Positions 17,711-26,439 of a DNA stretch of 64,000 bases are shown here, piece by piece. The stretch is from Bacteroides fragilis NCTC 9343 (lineage in GTDB: Bacteria > Bacteroidota > Bacteroidia > Bacteroidales > Bacteroidaceae), in NCBI RefSeq assembly GCF_000025985.1, contig NC_003228.3:2418001-2482000 (forward strand). The letters are read 5' to 3'. Made by a program: the position numbers and the translations under genes. The notes beneath the pieces were generated by a model. The model was given only the letters and a program-made list of their open reading frames with translations, was not told the DNA's origin and made no database searches. Position 1 is the first letter of the stretch. Every line of letters begins with the position of its first letter.

Positions 17711-18565
17711 TTATTTTGATTTCATCTCTCCGATGATCGGGTTGCTGCCCAGCATGTGTTCCATCATTTCGTATGGAATCTTAATTTCTACCGGTCCCAT
17801 GGCATACGGGGTGATATCATATACATTATAATAAAAGGTGATGCCGTCTTTGTCCAGATAGAAGTTTTCCGTCGGGGCAATATCTCCGGTAGAGCCGTAA
17901 CCCATATCCTCGAGTGCTTCGTGCGTTGTCACTTTCTTGTCCGCCATCAACTGATTCCACAGCAAGTCGGTCAGTGCTTCCTTATAATCACCAGTGAAAA
18001 TATCATCCAGCTTCAGCGGACGCAGGTTTATCAGGTCCATATTCAGGAAAGTTGTCATGTAAATGCCGTGTGCGCCTCCGGTATATTCATTGTAGTTAAT
18101 GCGATAGACCAACAGATTCTTATAATAAAGTTGCACGTGGCTTTCTATCCCTTTATAGTATGAGTACCATGCACCGATGGAGCCTTCACTCTCTTTGTTC
18201 TTTTCGTCTTCGGCATACATCGGTTCGAGGTCTGTGCGATATTCTTTTACGTAATGTTCGGTGTACTCCTTGACCACCTGCGCCGGTTTCTCTCCGATAT
18301 ATCCTTCACCGAAGCAGGCGGCTATAAAGTAGCTGTTCAGGCTGTCTTTCAGTTTATTGTCCGTCGACTTCACCGGATAGGCGAAATTGATGGTCAGATT
18401 ACATGCCGGTTTTGCGGTATCTCCGAAGAGATGTGCTGTTTCGTTTACCTGTATACTGTCGAATTCCAGTGCACCGGTATTCTTGTTCATCTTGTCACCG
18501 CAAGAAAATAAAAAGCCACTTGTAGCAAGTATTATCGCAAGCAGGCTGACATATTGTTTTTTCAT
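17711..18565 (-). CDS. DUF3298/DUF4163-type lipoprotein
   Basis: The 284-residue lipoprotein has a signal peptide with lipobox GFLFSCG and a C-terminal DUF3298 region (DLINLRPLKLDDIFTGDY through the final PYEMMEHML). Such domains occur in RsiV-like and other envelope proteins of Bacteroidetes and bind sugar polymers or lysozyme in some relatives; the role here is unknown. Start ATG 18565 is chosen because it gives a canonical signal peptide and lies about 40 nt after a -7 promoter element at 18614-18621; the upstream in-frame start at 18616 overlaps that element. It heads a minus-strand cluster with rsmG 39 bp downstream. Confidence 0.82.
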   Translation of the reverse strand: MKKQYVSLLAIILATSGFLFSCGDKMNKNTGALEFDSIQVNETAHLFGDTAKPACNLTINFAYPVKSTDNKLKDSLNSYFIAACFGEGYIGEKPAQVVKEYTEHYVKEYRTDLEPMYAEDEKNKESEGSIGAWYSYYKGIESHVQLYYKNLLVYRINYNEYTGGAHGIYMTTFLNMDLINLRPLKLDDIFTGDYKEALTDLLWNQLMADKKVTTHEALEDMGYGSTGDIAPTENFYLDKDGITFYYNVYDITPYAMGPVEIKIPYEMMEHMLGSNPIIGEMKSK

Positions 18566-18613
18566 AAGGGGTTCTTCTTTAAATTCAACATTTATATAAT
18601 CGTTCACTATCGA

Positions 18614-18621
18614 CAAATATA
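18614..18621 (-). promoter_or_regulatory. Bacteroides -7 element (TATATTTG) for the DUF3298 gene
   Basis: On the minus strand this reads TATATTTG, matching TAnnTTTG, 48 bp before ATG 18565. It would drive the lipoprotein-rsmG-MBL-gcvP cluster. Confidence 0.6.
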
Positions 18622-18687
18622 GTTCATATTAGTGAATCGACAGCATAAAAAAAGAAAAAAGAATGTGGCAGGCTGGTTAAATCTGCT

Positions 18688-18695
18688 TATCTTTG
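18688..18695 (+). promoter_or_regulatory. Bacteroides -7 element (TATCTTTG) 8 nt before the Cys-rich protein start
   Basis: TATCTTTG ends only 8 nt before ATG 18704. With initiation about 7 nt past the box, the message would have almost no 5' leader. Confidence 0.6.
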
Positions 18696-18703
18696 CAACC
18701 GTT

Positions 18704-19099
18704 ATGAAGAGATTCCGCTATATACTTGCCGTTATTCTTTCTCTCCTTATAGTATATGTAGGAGCGGGAGTCTCTGTTGCCCAATATTGTTGCAGTGGTT
18801 GTGAAACGGCCAATTGTTGCTGTGCCGACAAATGCGGCTTCTGTGGTAAGTTTGACTTTGAGTTCCATAAATCATGCCGGGGCGAGGGATGTACGGCGAC
18901 CATCTATAAGCTTGATCTGGTAAAGCAGGCATTCGAATCCTCTGTTCCTGCTCCTGTCAGCTTGTTGCTTTGTGACCAGGTATCGGACTTGCTATGCGCT
19001 CTTTTCCGCGATGAGGTGTCGGATCCTCCTTATGTGATACCGCCACCCAAGACAAGTTCCCGGCATTATCTGGCTCTTTATTCTACTTTGCTTATTTAG
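18704..19099 (+). CDS. Small Cys-rich secreted protein (HYC_CC_PP-like) heading the copper cluster
   Basis: The 131-residue protein has an N-terminal export signal or membrane helix (about residues 5-25), then a Cys-rich stretch (QYCCSGCE, NCCCADKCGFCG, KSCRGEGC) and a C-terminal proline motif PPYVIPPPKT followed by SSRHYLALYS. This layout resembles the small HYC_CC_PP proteins found beside TonB receptors in Bacteroidetes; that link is from memory. The roughly ten closely spaced Cys residues suggest metal binding outside the cytoplasm, which fits the downstream HMA protein and copper ATPase. The start at 18704 is fixed by the promoter box; a longer frame from 18632 runs through that box. Function is inferred. 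Confidence 0.65.
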   Translation: MKRFRYILAVILSLLIVYVGAGVSVAQYCCSGCETANCCCADKCGFCGKFDFEFHKSCRGEGCTATIYKLDLVKQAFESSVPAPVSLLLCDQVSDLLCALFRDEVSDPPYVIPPPKTSSRHYLALYSTLLI

Positions 19100-19121
19100 T
19101 TTCTTCGATTTTTATTGTTTG

Positions 19122-19223
19122 GATTGCATCGCAGATTGCACTGGCTTTCACCGTTTAAGGATTGATTCCGTAGATTGTTGGAGCCGGGTAATTTGTGTCA
19201 CCCTGTGCAGTCTGCGGTGAATC
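19122..19223. repeat. Intergenic palindrome, copy 5 (degenerate), before the TonB receptor
   Basis: GATTGCATCGCAGATTGCAC (19122-19141) is an imperfect inverted repeat of 19205-19223 (GTGCAGTCTGCGGTGAATC). It is the most degenerate copy of the family and lies between the Cys-rich gene and the TonB receptor gene. Confidence 0.6.
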
Positions 19224-19278
19224 CTATCTGTTTCTTATTGAATATAAACCGAATAAAAAAGACAAACGAAGAAATTTA

Positions 19279-21495
19279 ATGAAATACATGTTATTGACCG
19301 GACTGCTTCTCGGCAGTCTGACCGTACAGGCGCAAGTGAGCGGTACGGTGAAAGATCAGACAGGCGAACCGATTATAGGTGCCAACGTTTTCTGGAAAAA
19401 CATTCCCGGTGGGGTAGCCACTCGTGAGGACGGTACTTTTTCCATATCTAAACCCGACAAGTCCAATCATCTGATTGTAAGTTTTATAGGTTACGAAAAC
19501 GACACCATACAAGTGAACGATAAGAAAGCCATTCTGGACGTGGTGCTGCGCGAAGGAATGGAACTGAGTGAAGTGCAGATTGTCAGCCGTAAGTTGAGTA
19601 CGCTGAAGTTGCGCAGCAGTGTGATGAACGAAGAGATCATTACCAGCGACGAGCTCTGCCGTGCGGCATGTTGCAATCTCGGTGAAAGTTTTGTTACCAA
19701 TCCGTCGGTAGACGTCAGCTATTCGGATGCTGCAACGGGAGCGAAACAGATCAAGTTGCTCGGGCTTTCCGGAACCTATGTGCAGATGCTGACCGAGAAT
19801 ATCCCGAACTATCGTGGTGCTGCTTCTCCTTATGGGTTGGGTTATGTGCCCGGTCCCTGGATGCATAGCATACAGGTTTCAAAGGGAATCTCGTCAGTAA
19901 AAAACGGTTACGAGGCCCTTACGGGGCAGATCAATGTTGAGTTTAAGAAGCCACAGTTGCCTGAGGCCGATTGGGTTTCGGCCAACCTTTTTGCCAGTAC
20001 TACCAATCGTTATGAAGCGAATGCAGACGCCACCGTGAAACTGTCCAAGCGGTGGAGTACTTCATTGCTGGCGCATTACGAGAATGAAACAAAGGCACAC
20101 GACGGCAATGATGACGGCTTTGCCGATATTCCCCGGATAGAGCAGTATAACTTCTGGAATCGCTGGGCATATATGGGGGATCATTATGTGTTTCAGGCAG
20201 GCATCAAGGCATTGGACGAAAGCAGAAAAGGCGGTCAGGTGAGTCATAGCGGCGTGCCGGCAGCCGATCGGTATGAAATAGACATCGACACCCGGCGCTA
20301 CGAGGCCTTTACCAAGAATGCCTATATATTTAATAAGGAGAAGAATACCAATCTTGCACTGATTCTGTCCGGTACGTTGCACAATCAAGATGCACTTTAT
20401 GGACGGAAGATCTATAACGTCGACCAATCCAACGCCTATGCTTCACTTATGTTCGAAACCGAATTTACGAAAGAGCACAATCTATCTGCAGGCTTCAGCT
20501 ATAATTATGACGGATACGACCAGCATTACCGACTGACCAATAACGCTGAAACACCGTTGACGAAAGTTTTTGCACGTGAATCGGTGGGCGGGGCCTACGC
20601 ACAGTATACCTTCAACCTGGATAATAAGTTCGTGTTGATGGCCGGACTTCGTGGCGACCATAGCAGTGAGTACGGATTCTTTGTGACTCCGCGTGCGCAC
20701 ATTAAGTACAACCCCAATGACTTTGTTCATTTCCGTCTTTCCGCCGGAAAGGGATATCGCACCAACCATGTGCTTGCCGAGAATAATTATCTGATGGCAA
20801 GCAGCCGCAAGGTGAGCATCGCCGATCATCTCGATCAGGAAGAGGCTTGGAATTATGGAGCAAGCATATCGGGATATATCCCGCTTTTCGGGAAGACGCT
20901 GAACCTGAACCTGGAATACTATTACACTGACTTCCTGAAACAGGTCGTTGTCGATATGGATACGAATCCGCACGAGGTGGCCTTTTACAATCTCGACGGA
21001 CGCTCGTACTCACAGGTATTTCAGGTGGAGGCCACTTATCCCTTCTTTCAGGGATTCTCGCTGACTGCCGCATATCGCTGGACAGACGCCAAGACTACCT
21101 ATAATCATCAATTGATGGAGAAGCCCCTGACGGGAAAATATAAAGGCCTCGTCACTGCCTCTTATCAGACTCCGCTGGGTTTGTGGCAGTTTGATGCCAC
21201 ATGGCAGATGAACGGGGGAGGACGTATGCCCAATCCGTACACACTTGCCGACGGAACCTCTTCGTGGGATGCACGCTACAAAGGCTTCAGCCAACTCAGC
21301 GCCCAAGTGACACGCTACTTCCGCCGCTGGTCGATATACATCGGGGGCGAAAACCTGACTAATTTTAAACAGAAGAATCCGATTATCGACGCTGCCGATC
21401 CTTGGGGCGACCGTTTTGACTCGACCATGATATGGGGGCCGGTTCATGGAGCGAAAGGATATATCGGAGTCAGGTTCAATCTGGCGAGAGATTAA
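19279..21495 (+). CDS. TonB-dependent outer-membrane receptor, probably for copper or another metal complex
   Basis: The 738-residue outer-membrane receptor has a signal peptide (MKYMLLTGLLLGSLTVQAQ), a carboxypeptidase-regulatory-like domain (about residues 22-100, SGTVKDQTGEPIIGANVFW), a plug domain (about 115-225, with QVSKGISSVKNGYEALTGQ) and a C-terminal barrel ending KGYIGVRFNLARD. No SusD partner gene follows, so it is not a Sus-type glycan system. It is followed by a periplasmic HMA protein and a copper P-type ATPase on the same strand, which suggests a role in metal handling. The ligand is inferred from context only. ATG 19279 is chosen for the signal peptide. Confidence 0.85.
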   Translation: MKYMLLTGLLLGSLTVQAQVSGTVKDQTGEPIIGANVFWKNIPGGVATREDGTFSISKPDKSNHLIVSFIGYENDTIQVNDKKAILDVVLREGMELSEVQIVSRKLSTLKLRSSVMNEEIITSDELCRAACCNLGESFVTNPSVDVSYSDAATGAKQIKLLGLSGTYVQMLTENIPNYRGAASPYGLGYVPGPWMHSIQVSKGISSVKNGYEALTGQINVEFKKPQLPEADWVSANLFASTTNRYEANADATVKLSKRWSTSLLAHYENETKAHDGNDDGFADIPRIEQYNFWNRWAYMGDHYVFQAGIKALDESRKGGQVSHSGVPAADRYEIDIDTRRYEAFTKNAYIFNKEKNTNLALILSGTLHNQDALYGRKIYNVDQSNAYASLMFETEFTKEHNLSAGFSYNYDGYDQHYRLTNNAETPLTKVFARESVGGAYAQYTFNLDNKFVLMAGLRGDHSSEYGFFVTPRAHIKYNPNDFVHFRLSAGKGYRTNHVLAENNYLMASSRKVSIADHLDQEEAWNYGASISGYIPLFGKTLNLNLEYYYTDFLKQVVVDMDTNPHEVAFYNLDGRSYSQVFQVEATYPFFQGFSLTAAYRWTDAKTTYNHQLMEKPLTGKYKGLVTASYQTPLGLWQFDATWQMNGGGRMPNPYTLADGTSSWDARYKGFSQLSAQVTRYFRRWSIYIGGENLTNFKQKNPIIDAADPWGDRFDSTMIWGPVHGAKGYIGVRFNLARD

Positions 21496-21545
21496 GAATA
21501 AAAAGTGACAGATCACAGAATTTATCAATACTAATACTTACATTT

Positions 21546-21857
21546 ATGAAGACTAAAAAAATGATTGCTACCCTGGTGGTGGCTTTGCTCTCGGTGACGG
21601 CCGTTATGGCAAAAGACTTCCGTACTGTCGTTTTCAAAGTGGCACAGATGGAATGTGCCAACTGCGAACGAAAGGTGAAGAACAATATCAAGTTCGAGAA
21701 AGGGCTTAAAAACTTTACAACCGATCTTAAGGAACGAACTGTTACCATTACCTATGATGCCGAGAAGACAAATGTTGAAAAGCTGAAAGAAGGCTTTCGG
21801 AAATTTAAATACGAAGCTGTAGTCATAAAGGAGGCAAAGGAAACGGACAAGAAGTGA
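21546..21857 (+). CDS. Periplasmic heavy-metal-associated (HMA) domain protein
   Basis: The 103-residue protein has a signal peptide (about residues 1-21, KKMIATLVVALLSVTAVMA) followed by one HMA domain with the metal-binding motif MECANCERKV (CxxC). HMA domains carry Cu+ or Zn2+ and deliver it to partner proteins. Its export signal would place it in the periplasm, between the outer-membrane receptor and the copper ATPase. It starts 50 bp after the receptor and 51 bp before copA, all on the same strand. The longer frame from 21432 overlaps the receptor and is rejected. Confidence 0.85.
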   Translation: MKTKKMIATLVVALLSVTAVMAKDFRTVVFKVAQMECANCERKVKNNIKFEKGLKNFTTDLKERTVTITYDAEKTNVEKLKEGFRKFKYEAVVIKEAKETDKK

Positions 21858-21908
21858 ACATTGTTCTTTACCTCATTGTTTATTAGATAGTATATATAAT
21901 AATAGATT

Positions 21909-24119
21909 ATGAGTAATATAACAAAGAAAGCGTTTCCTGTACTGAACATGCACTGTGCAGGGTGCGCTAATAATGTGGAAAAAACAGTGAAGAAACTGGC
22001 CGGTGTGGTAGACGCATCGGTCAACTTCGCCACAAACACACTGTCCGTTTCGTACGAGGCCGACAAGCTGACCCCCGGAGAGATCCGTGCGGCTGTACTT
22101 GCCGCAGGTTATGACCTGATAGTGGAAGAGGCCCTGAAAGAGGAACGTCAGGAGGAGGCACAGGAGAAACACTACCGGCTGCTGAAACGGCAGGTTATCG
22201 GTGCATGGATCTTCGTTGTTCCCATGTTGCTGTTTTCTATGGTTCTGATGCATGTACCTTTCTCTAACGAGATCCAGTTGATACTGGCCCTCCCTGTAAT
22301 GATCTTTTTTGGTGGATCTTTCTACGTCAACGCCTGGCGGCAGGCACGTCTGGGGAGGAGTAACATGGATACGCTGGTGGCACTGAGTACCTCCATCGCA
22401 TTCCTGTTCAGTGTCTTCAATACATTTTTCCCTGAGTTCTGGTATAGCCGCGGACTTGAGCCGCACGTCTATTACGAAGCCGCAGTAGTCATCATTGCCT
22501 TTGTACTGACCGGAAAGTTAATGGAAGAGCGTGCTAAGGGAAACACCTCTACCGCCATTCGTAAATTGATGGGACTTCAGCCCCGTGTGGCCCGGGTGCT
22601 TCGCGAAGGGATCGAAGAAGACATCCTGATAGACCAGTTGCAAACCGGCGATCTGGTGGTCGTACGTCCGGGCGAACAGATTCCCGTGGACGGACGTCTG
22701 TCTGAAGGAGAGTCTTATGTAGACGAAAGCATGATTAGCGGAGAGCCTATTCCTGTAGAGAAGAAGGTCGGTGACCGGGTACTGGCGGGAACCATCAACC
22801 AGAAGGGAGCTTTTGTAATCAAGGCGTCCGGTGTGGGAAGTGAGACGGTGCTGGCGCGCATCATCCGCATGGTTCAGGAAGCGCAGGGAAGTAAAGCTCC
22901 CGTACAGCGTATCGTAGACCGGGTGACGGGTATCTTCGTTCCGGTGGTGCTGTGCATTGCCGTGCTGACATTTGTCATCTGGCTGTTGGTGGGAGGAACC
23001 GATTATTTCTCACATGCCTTGCTTTCGGCTGTATCCGTACTGGTTATTGCCTGTCCGTGTGCTTTGGGACTTGCTACTCCTACCGCTCTGATGGTGGGCA
23101 TCGGCAAAGCAGCCAGCAACCATATTCTGATAAAGGATGCTGTTGCCCTCGAGCAGATGCGTAAAGTCAATGTAGTGGTGCTCGACAAAACCGGGACATT
23201 GACCGAGGGACATCCCACTGTCTCCGGATGGCTTTGGGCCCAAGTACAGGAAGAGCATTTCAAGAATGTTCTGCTGGCAGCCGAGCTTAAATCCGAACAT
23301 CCGCTTGCCGGAGCCATTGTCTCTTCTCTGCAAGAGGTGGAGAAGATAGTTCCTGCCCAGTTGGAGAGTTTTGAGAGTATCACCGGAAAAGGTATCAAGG
23401 TGGTATATCAGGGTGACACTTATTGGGTGGGCAGCCACAAATTGCTGAAAGATTTCAGTGCTTCTCTTTCTGACGTACTTGCCGAGATGATGGTGCAATA
23501 CGAATCGGACGGGAACAGTATCGTTTACTTTGGCCGTGGAACAGAGGTACTTGCCGTTGTCGCCATTGCCGACCAGATAAAGCCGACTTCTGCCGAGGCG
23601 GTGAAGGAACTGAAACGTCAGGGCATCGACATTTGCATGCTGACCGGTGACGGACAACGGACGGCACTTGCCGTATCGGGCAAATTGGGCATCGACCGCT
23701 TTGTGGCAGATGCCTTGCCGGATGATAAAGAAGAGTTTGTGCGTGAGCTCCAGATGCAGGGCAAAACGGTTGCTATGGTGGGTGACGGAATCAATGACTC
23801 ACAGGCGTTGGCTTTGGCTGATGTCAGCATAGCGATGGGGAAAGGCACCGATATAGCCATGGATGTGGCGATGGTTACGTTGATGACATCGGATCTGCTG
23901 TTGCTGCCCCGTGCATTCGAACTCTCCAAGCAAACAGTAAAACTGATTCACCAGAATCTGTTTTGGGCGTTTATCTATAATCTGATAGGCATTCCCATTG
24001 CAGCCGGAATCTTGTTCCCTGTCAACGGGTTGCTGCTCAATCCGATGCTTGCCAGTGCAGCGATGGCATTTTCAAGTGTAAGTGTCGTGCTGAATTCACT
24101 GAGTCTGGCCAGAAAATAA
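21909..24119 (+). CDS. copA: Copper-type P1B ATPase
   Basis: The 736-residue heavy-metal P-type ATPase moves Cu+ across the inner membrane using ATP. It has one N-terminal HMA domain with [10 protein letters not shown], membrane helices with the ion-binding CPCALG motif (about residue 383), the phosphorylation motif DKTGTLTEG, the P1B signature SEHPLAGA and the hinge [17 protein letters not shown] together with the N-terminal CxxC points to copper or silver rather than zinc. It ends the copper cluster and faces the convergent AraC gene across a long palindrome. Confidence 0.93.
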   Translation: MSNITKKAFPVLNMHCAGCANNVEKTVKKLAGVVDASVNFATNTLSVSYEADKLTPGEIRAAVLAAGYDLIVEEALKEERQEEAQEKHYRLLKRQVIGAWIFVVPMLLFSMVLMHVPFSNEIQLILALPVMIFFGGSFYVNAWRQARLGRSNMDTLVALSTSIAFLFSVFNTFFPEFWYSRGLEPHVYYEAAVVIIAFVLTGKLMEERAKGNTSTAIRKLMGLQPRVARVLREGIEEDILIDQLQTGDLVVVRPGEQIPVDGRLSEGESYVDESMISGEPIPVEKKVGDRVLAGTINQKGAFVIKASGVGSETVLARIIRMVQEAQGSKAPVQRIVDRVTGIFVPVVLCIAVLTFVIWLLVGGTDYFSHALLSAVSVLVIACPCALGLATPTALMVGIGKAASNHILIKDAVALEQMRKVNVVVLDKTGTLTEGHPTVSGWLWAQVQEEHFKNVLLAAELKSEHPLAGAIVSSLQEVEKIVPAQLESFESITGKGIKVVYQGDTYWVGSHKLLKDFSASLSDVLAEMMVQYESDGNSIVYFGRGTEVLAVVAIADQIKPTSAEAVKELKRQGIDICMLTGDGQRTALAVSGKLGIDRFVADALPDDKEEFVRELQMQGKTVAMVGDGINDSQALALADVSIAMGKGTDIAMDVAMVTLMTSDLLLLPRAFELSKQTVKLIHQNLFWAFIYNLIGIPIAAGILFPVNGLLLNPMLASAAMAFSSVSVVLNSLSLARK

Positions 24120-24142
24120 CAATTCCTTTCAAAACGAACTCA

Positions 24143-24258
24143 CCACAGAGGGCACAGAGTAACACAGAGGATACAGAGGGCAGAGAGTACACACAGAGCG
24201 TTCATATTGGTCATCCATAATTTGAAGTTTGCTCTGTGTTACTCTGTGCCCTCTGTGG
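24143..24258. repeat. Intergenic palindrome, copy 6: 27-bp perfect arms
   Basis: Arms 24143-24169 and 24232-24258 are perfectly complementary over 27 bp and consist of repeated CACAGAG units (reverse CTCTGTG). It is the longest copy of the family. It lies between copA and the convergent AraC gene and is a likely two-way terminator. Confidence 0.9.
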
Positions 24259-24296
24259 TAAAAAAGGGTTTTGAATGTCTTTCCCGGAGAAAGTCG

Positions 24297-25136
24297 TCAG
24301 CTGTTTCTGAATTCCAGCGGACTCATGCCTACATATCTCCTGAAATATTTTCCAAAGAACGAAGCACTGGGGAAGTTCAGTGAATAAGCGATTTCCTGGA
24401 TAGTCATGTTGCTCGATTTGAGTTTGGCTTTCGCGTCGATGATAACCACGTAGGCTATGACGTCCAGTACGTTACGTCCGGTCACCTGCTTGACCGTAGT
24501 ACTGAGGTGTTGCAGCGATATTCCCAACTTGTCCGCATAGAACTGGGCACGACGCTCCTCGGTGTAATGTTCCGTGACCAGTCCTACCAGTTCACGGCAG
24601 ATTTCTTCCTTACGGTTCGTATTGTGGTTTTTCGAGGAGTATCTCTGATAGATTAGTCCGACGGCAGTCAGGATCGATCTTAAAGACACCTCTGTCATTT
24701 CGGAGGGGAGAGATAATTTTTCGTCACACGTCACGCGTGCCAGCAAAGAAAAATAATCTATCAGATAGCTGGCTATATCCTCCTGCAACTCTACAATCGG
24801 ACATTCGGTTATTTTGGAGAAGGAACTGACCATTGATTTTATCAGATTGATGCGTTCTACGCATTCCGATGAGAATCCCGCAAAGCATAAACGTACTTTT
24901 TCCGTGCGTTCGCGGAACTGGATAATGGTACCCGGTAACAGTGTGATCAAGTCGTTCGGTTTTATCTCGTAGTCAATCAGATTAATGGTTGCGGTCATCT
25001 TGCCTTCCGTACAAATAGCAAAGATGCCGGCTTTCAGCCTGCATGATTGTTTGTAGATATTTAATATATCTTCGGTTACATCATTCCATGCCAAAATCTC
25101 GCACGGAAGATCTACTTGTGGAAAGTCAAACTTCAT
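24297..25136 (-). CDS. AraC-family transcriptional regulator
   Basis: The 279-residue protein has an N-terminal cupin-like sensing part and a C-terminal AraC DNA-binding domain with LGISLQHLSTTVKQVTG (first helix-turn-helix) and YSLNFPSASFFGKYFRRYVGMSPLEFR (second; quoted as a position range, about residues 250-276). It is convergent to copA, so a role in that cluster is possible but not shown; it is divergent from lipB with overlapping promoter space. ATG 25136 is selected because the upstream GTG at 25163 lies inside its own -7 element. Confidence 0.88.
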   Translation of the reverse strand: MKFDFPQVDLPCEILAWNDVTEDILNIYKQSCRLKAGIFAICTEGKMTATINLIDYEIKPNDLITLLPGTIIQFRERTEKVRLCFAGFSSECVERINLIKSMVSSFSKITECPIVELQEDIASYLIDYFSLLARVTCDEKLSLPSEMTEVSLRSILTAVGLIYQRYSSKNHNTNRKEEICRELVGLVTEHYTEERRAQFYADKLGISLQHLSTTVKQVTGRNVLDVIAYVVIIDAKAKLKSSNMTIQEIAYSLNFPSASFFGKYFRRYVGMSPLEFRNS

Positions 25137-25160
25137 ATTACTTTCTTTTTTTGAATCACG

Positions 25161-25196
25161 CAAATATACACATTTTCTTTTATTTTTTTATCTTTG
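25161..25196. promoter_or_regulatory. Two divergent -7 elements between araC-type gene and lipB
   Basis: TATATTTG on the minus strand (25161-25168) serves the AraC gene and TATCTTTG on the plus strand (25189-25196) serves lipB. They are 20 bp apart, so the two promoters cannot be occupied at the same time. The lipB box ends 5 nt before its ATG. Confidence 0.6.
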
Positions 25197-25201
25197 TCCT
25201 T

Positions 25202-25867
25202 ATGAAAACAATTACAACCGATTGGGAACTTATTCCATATTCTGAGGCATGGAGCCGCCAGACGGAATGGTTCGATGCCCTTGTCCATGCGAAGCAGAAC
25301 GGGGAGAGTTACGAGAACCGTATAATTTTTTGTGAACATCCGCACGTTTACACGCTGGGGCGTAGCGGGAAAGAAAATAATATGTTGCTGGGAGAGGAGC
25401 AACTGAAGACTATCGGTGCCACTCTCTATCATATCGATCGTGGGGGAGACATCACTTATCACGGTCCCGGGCAGTTGGTGTGCTATCCGATTCTCAATCT
25501 TGAAGAGTTCGGATTGGGATTGAAGGAGTATGTGCATTTATTGGAAGAAGCCGTCATCCGTGTCTGTGCGTCTTACGGTGTTGTGGCGGGGCGGTTGGAG
25601 AAGGCGACCGGTGTCTGGCTGGAGGGAGATACGTCCCGTGCCCGCAAGATATGTGCGATAGGGGTCAGGAGCAGCCATTATGTGACAATGCACGGATTGG
25701 CATTGAATGTCAATACCGATTTACGTTATTTCAGCTACATCCATCCTTGTGGTTTCATTGATAAGGGTGTGACCTCGCTTCAGCAAGAACTTGGCCATAG
25801 CATCGATATGGCGGAGGTGAAAGAACGGTTGGGCCGGGAGTTGCTTGCTGCCCTTTTGTCAAAATGA
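25202..25867 (+). CDS. lipB: Octanoyl-ACP:protein transferase LipB
   Basis: LipB moves octanoate from acyl carrier protein to lipoyl domains, the first step of lipoate synthesis. The 221-residue protein has the signature RGGDITYHGPGQLV, the conserved lysine in KICAIGVRSSHYVTMHG (acyl-binding region) and HPCGFIDKGVTSL with the catalytic Cys. The ATG at 25202 starts 5 nt after a -7 promoter element, so translation probably begins at or very near the mRNA 5' end. A longer frame from 25043 crosses the AraC gene and both promoters and is rejected. The glycine cleavage P protein encoded nearby depends on lipoylated partner protein. Confidence 0.93.
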   Translation: MKTITTDWELIPYSEAWSRQTEWFDALVHAKQNGESYENRIIFCEHPHVYTLGRSGKENNMLLGEEQLKTIGATLYHIDRGGDITYHGPGQLVCYPILNLEEFGLGLKEYVHLLEEAVIRVCASYGVVAGRLEKATGVWLEGDTSRARKICAIGVRSSHYVTMHGLALNVNTDLRYFSYIHPCGFIDKGVTSLQQELGHSIDMAEVKERLGRELLAALLSK

Positions 25868-25870
25868 TAA

Positions 25871-26149
25871 TCAAACCTCTCTGGATTGCTCTATTTCCGC
25901 CCAATGATGCACTGAACGGATAAAATCGCCTTCCTTGCGGGTTGGCGATTTTGTTTTTGATATCAGATGTCTTTGCAGGCTGTCATAATGGCGATGTCGT
26001 GAAGCTATCGGAATGAAAAGGTGCGTAATAAGAGCATGTGGCTCTCTTTCTGTTAGTTCGGCCTTGTCTGCTTCGGGAGTACAACCAGAGAATAATCTTT
26101 CTCTTTTAACCTCCGAAACCCTAACAATAGATGTAAAGTAGGAAAACAT
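25871..26149 (-). CDS. Doubtful 92-residue ORF in lipB-DUF1460 gap
   Basis: An open frame of 92 residues on the minus strand overlaps the lipB terminator. Its C-terminal part (KSPTRKEGDFIRSVHHW) is reminiscent of ORFs I associate with a sequence repeated in Bacteroides genomes, which may be non-coding. No domain, promoter box or clear ribosome-binding site is visible. The gap 25868-26439 otherwise holds two hairpins and, at 26225-26330, a GC-rich stretch with repeated TCCGG units. I would not rely on it as a gene. Confidence 0.2.
   Translation of the reverse strand: MFSYFTSIVRVSEVKRERLFSGCTPEADKAELTEREPHALITHLFIPIASRHRHYDSLQRHLISKTKSPTRKEGDFIRSVHHWAEIEQSREV
25922..25958 (+). terminator. Terminator-like hairpin after lipB
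   Basis: AAAATCGCC (25922-25930) pairs with GGCGATTTT (25944-25952), followed by GTTTTT. It lies 55 bp after the lipB stop. Confidence 0.65.
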
Positions 26150-26164
26150 ATAGAGATAATTTGA

Positions 26165-26201
26165 AAAGACGTAAGCATATTCTGTAAATGCTTACGTCTT
26201 T
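26165..26201. terminator. Perfect hairpin, possible two-way terminator
   Basis: GACGTAAGCAT (26168-26178) and ATGCTTACGTC (26188-26198) are an 11-bp perfect inverted repeat, extended by AAA and TTT on the two sides. It stands between the convergent lipB and DUF1460 genes. Confidence 0.55.
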
Positions 26202-26439
26202 CGGACCGAATGCTTACTTCTTTTTGCTGAAATCCGGTTACTTTTCGGGTCAGACCCCGGCTCTCCGGCTACAAAAGTCCGGTTTTCCGGGAAGAAAAGT
26301 CCCGCTTTCCGCCTTCCGCACTTCCGGTTGCTGTCTAAAAGCAGAAGGTGCTGTCATGAAATCCGCTAATTTCCTTTCATATTGACAAGAAAAAGAGAAT
26401 ATATCAAAACTCGTGTTCACCACAGGTAGGTTATGCAGA

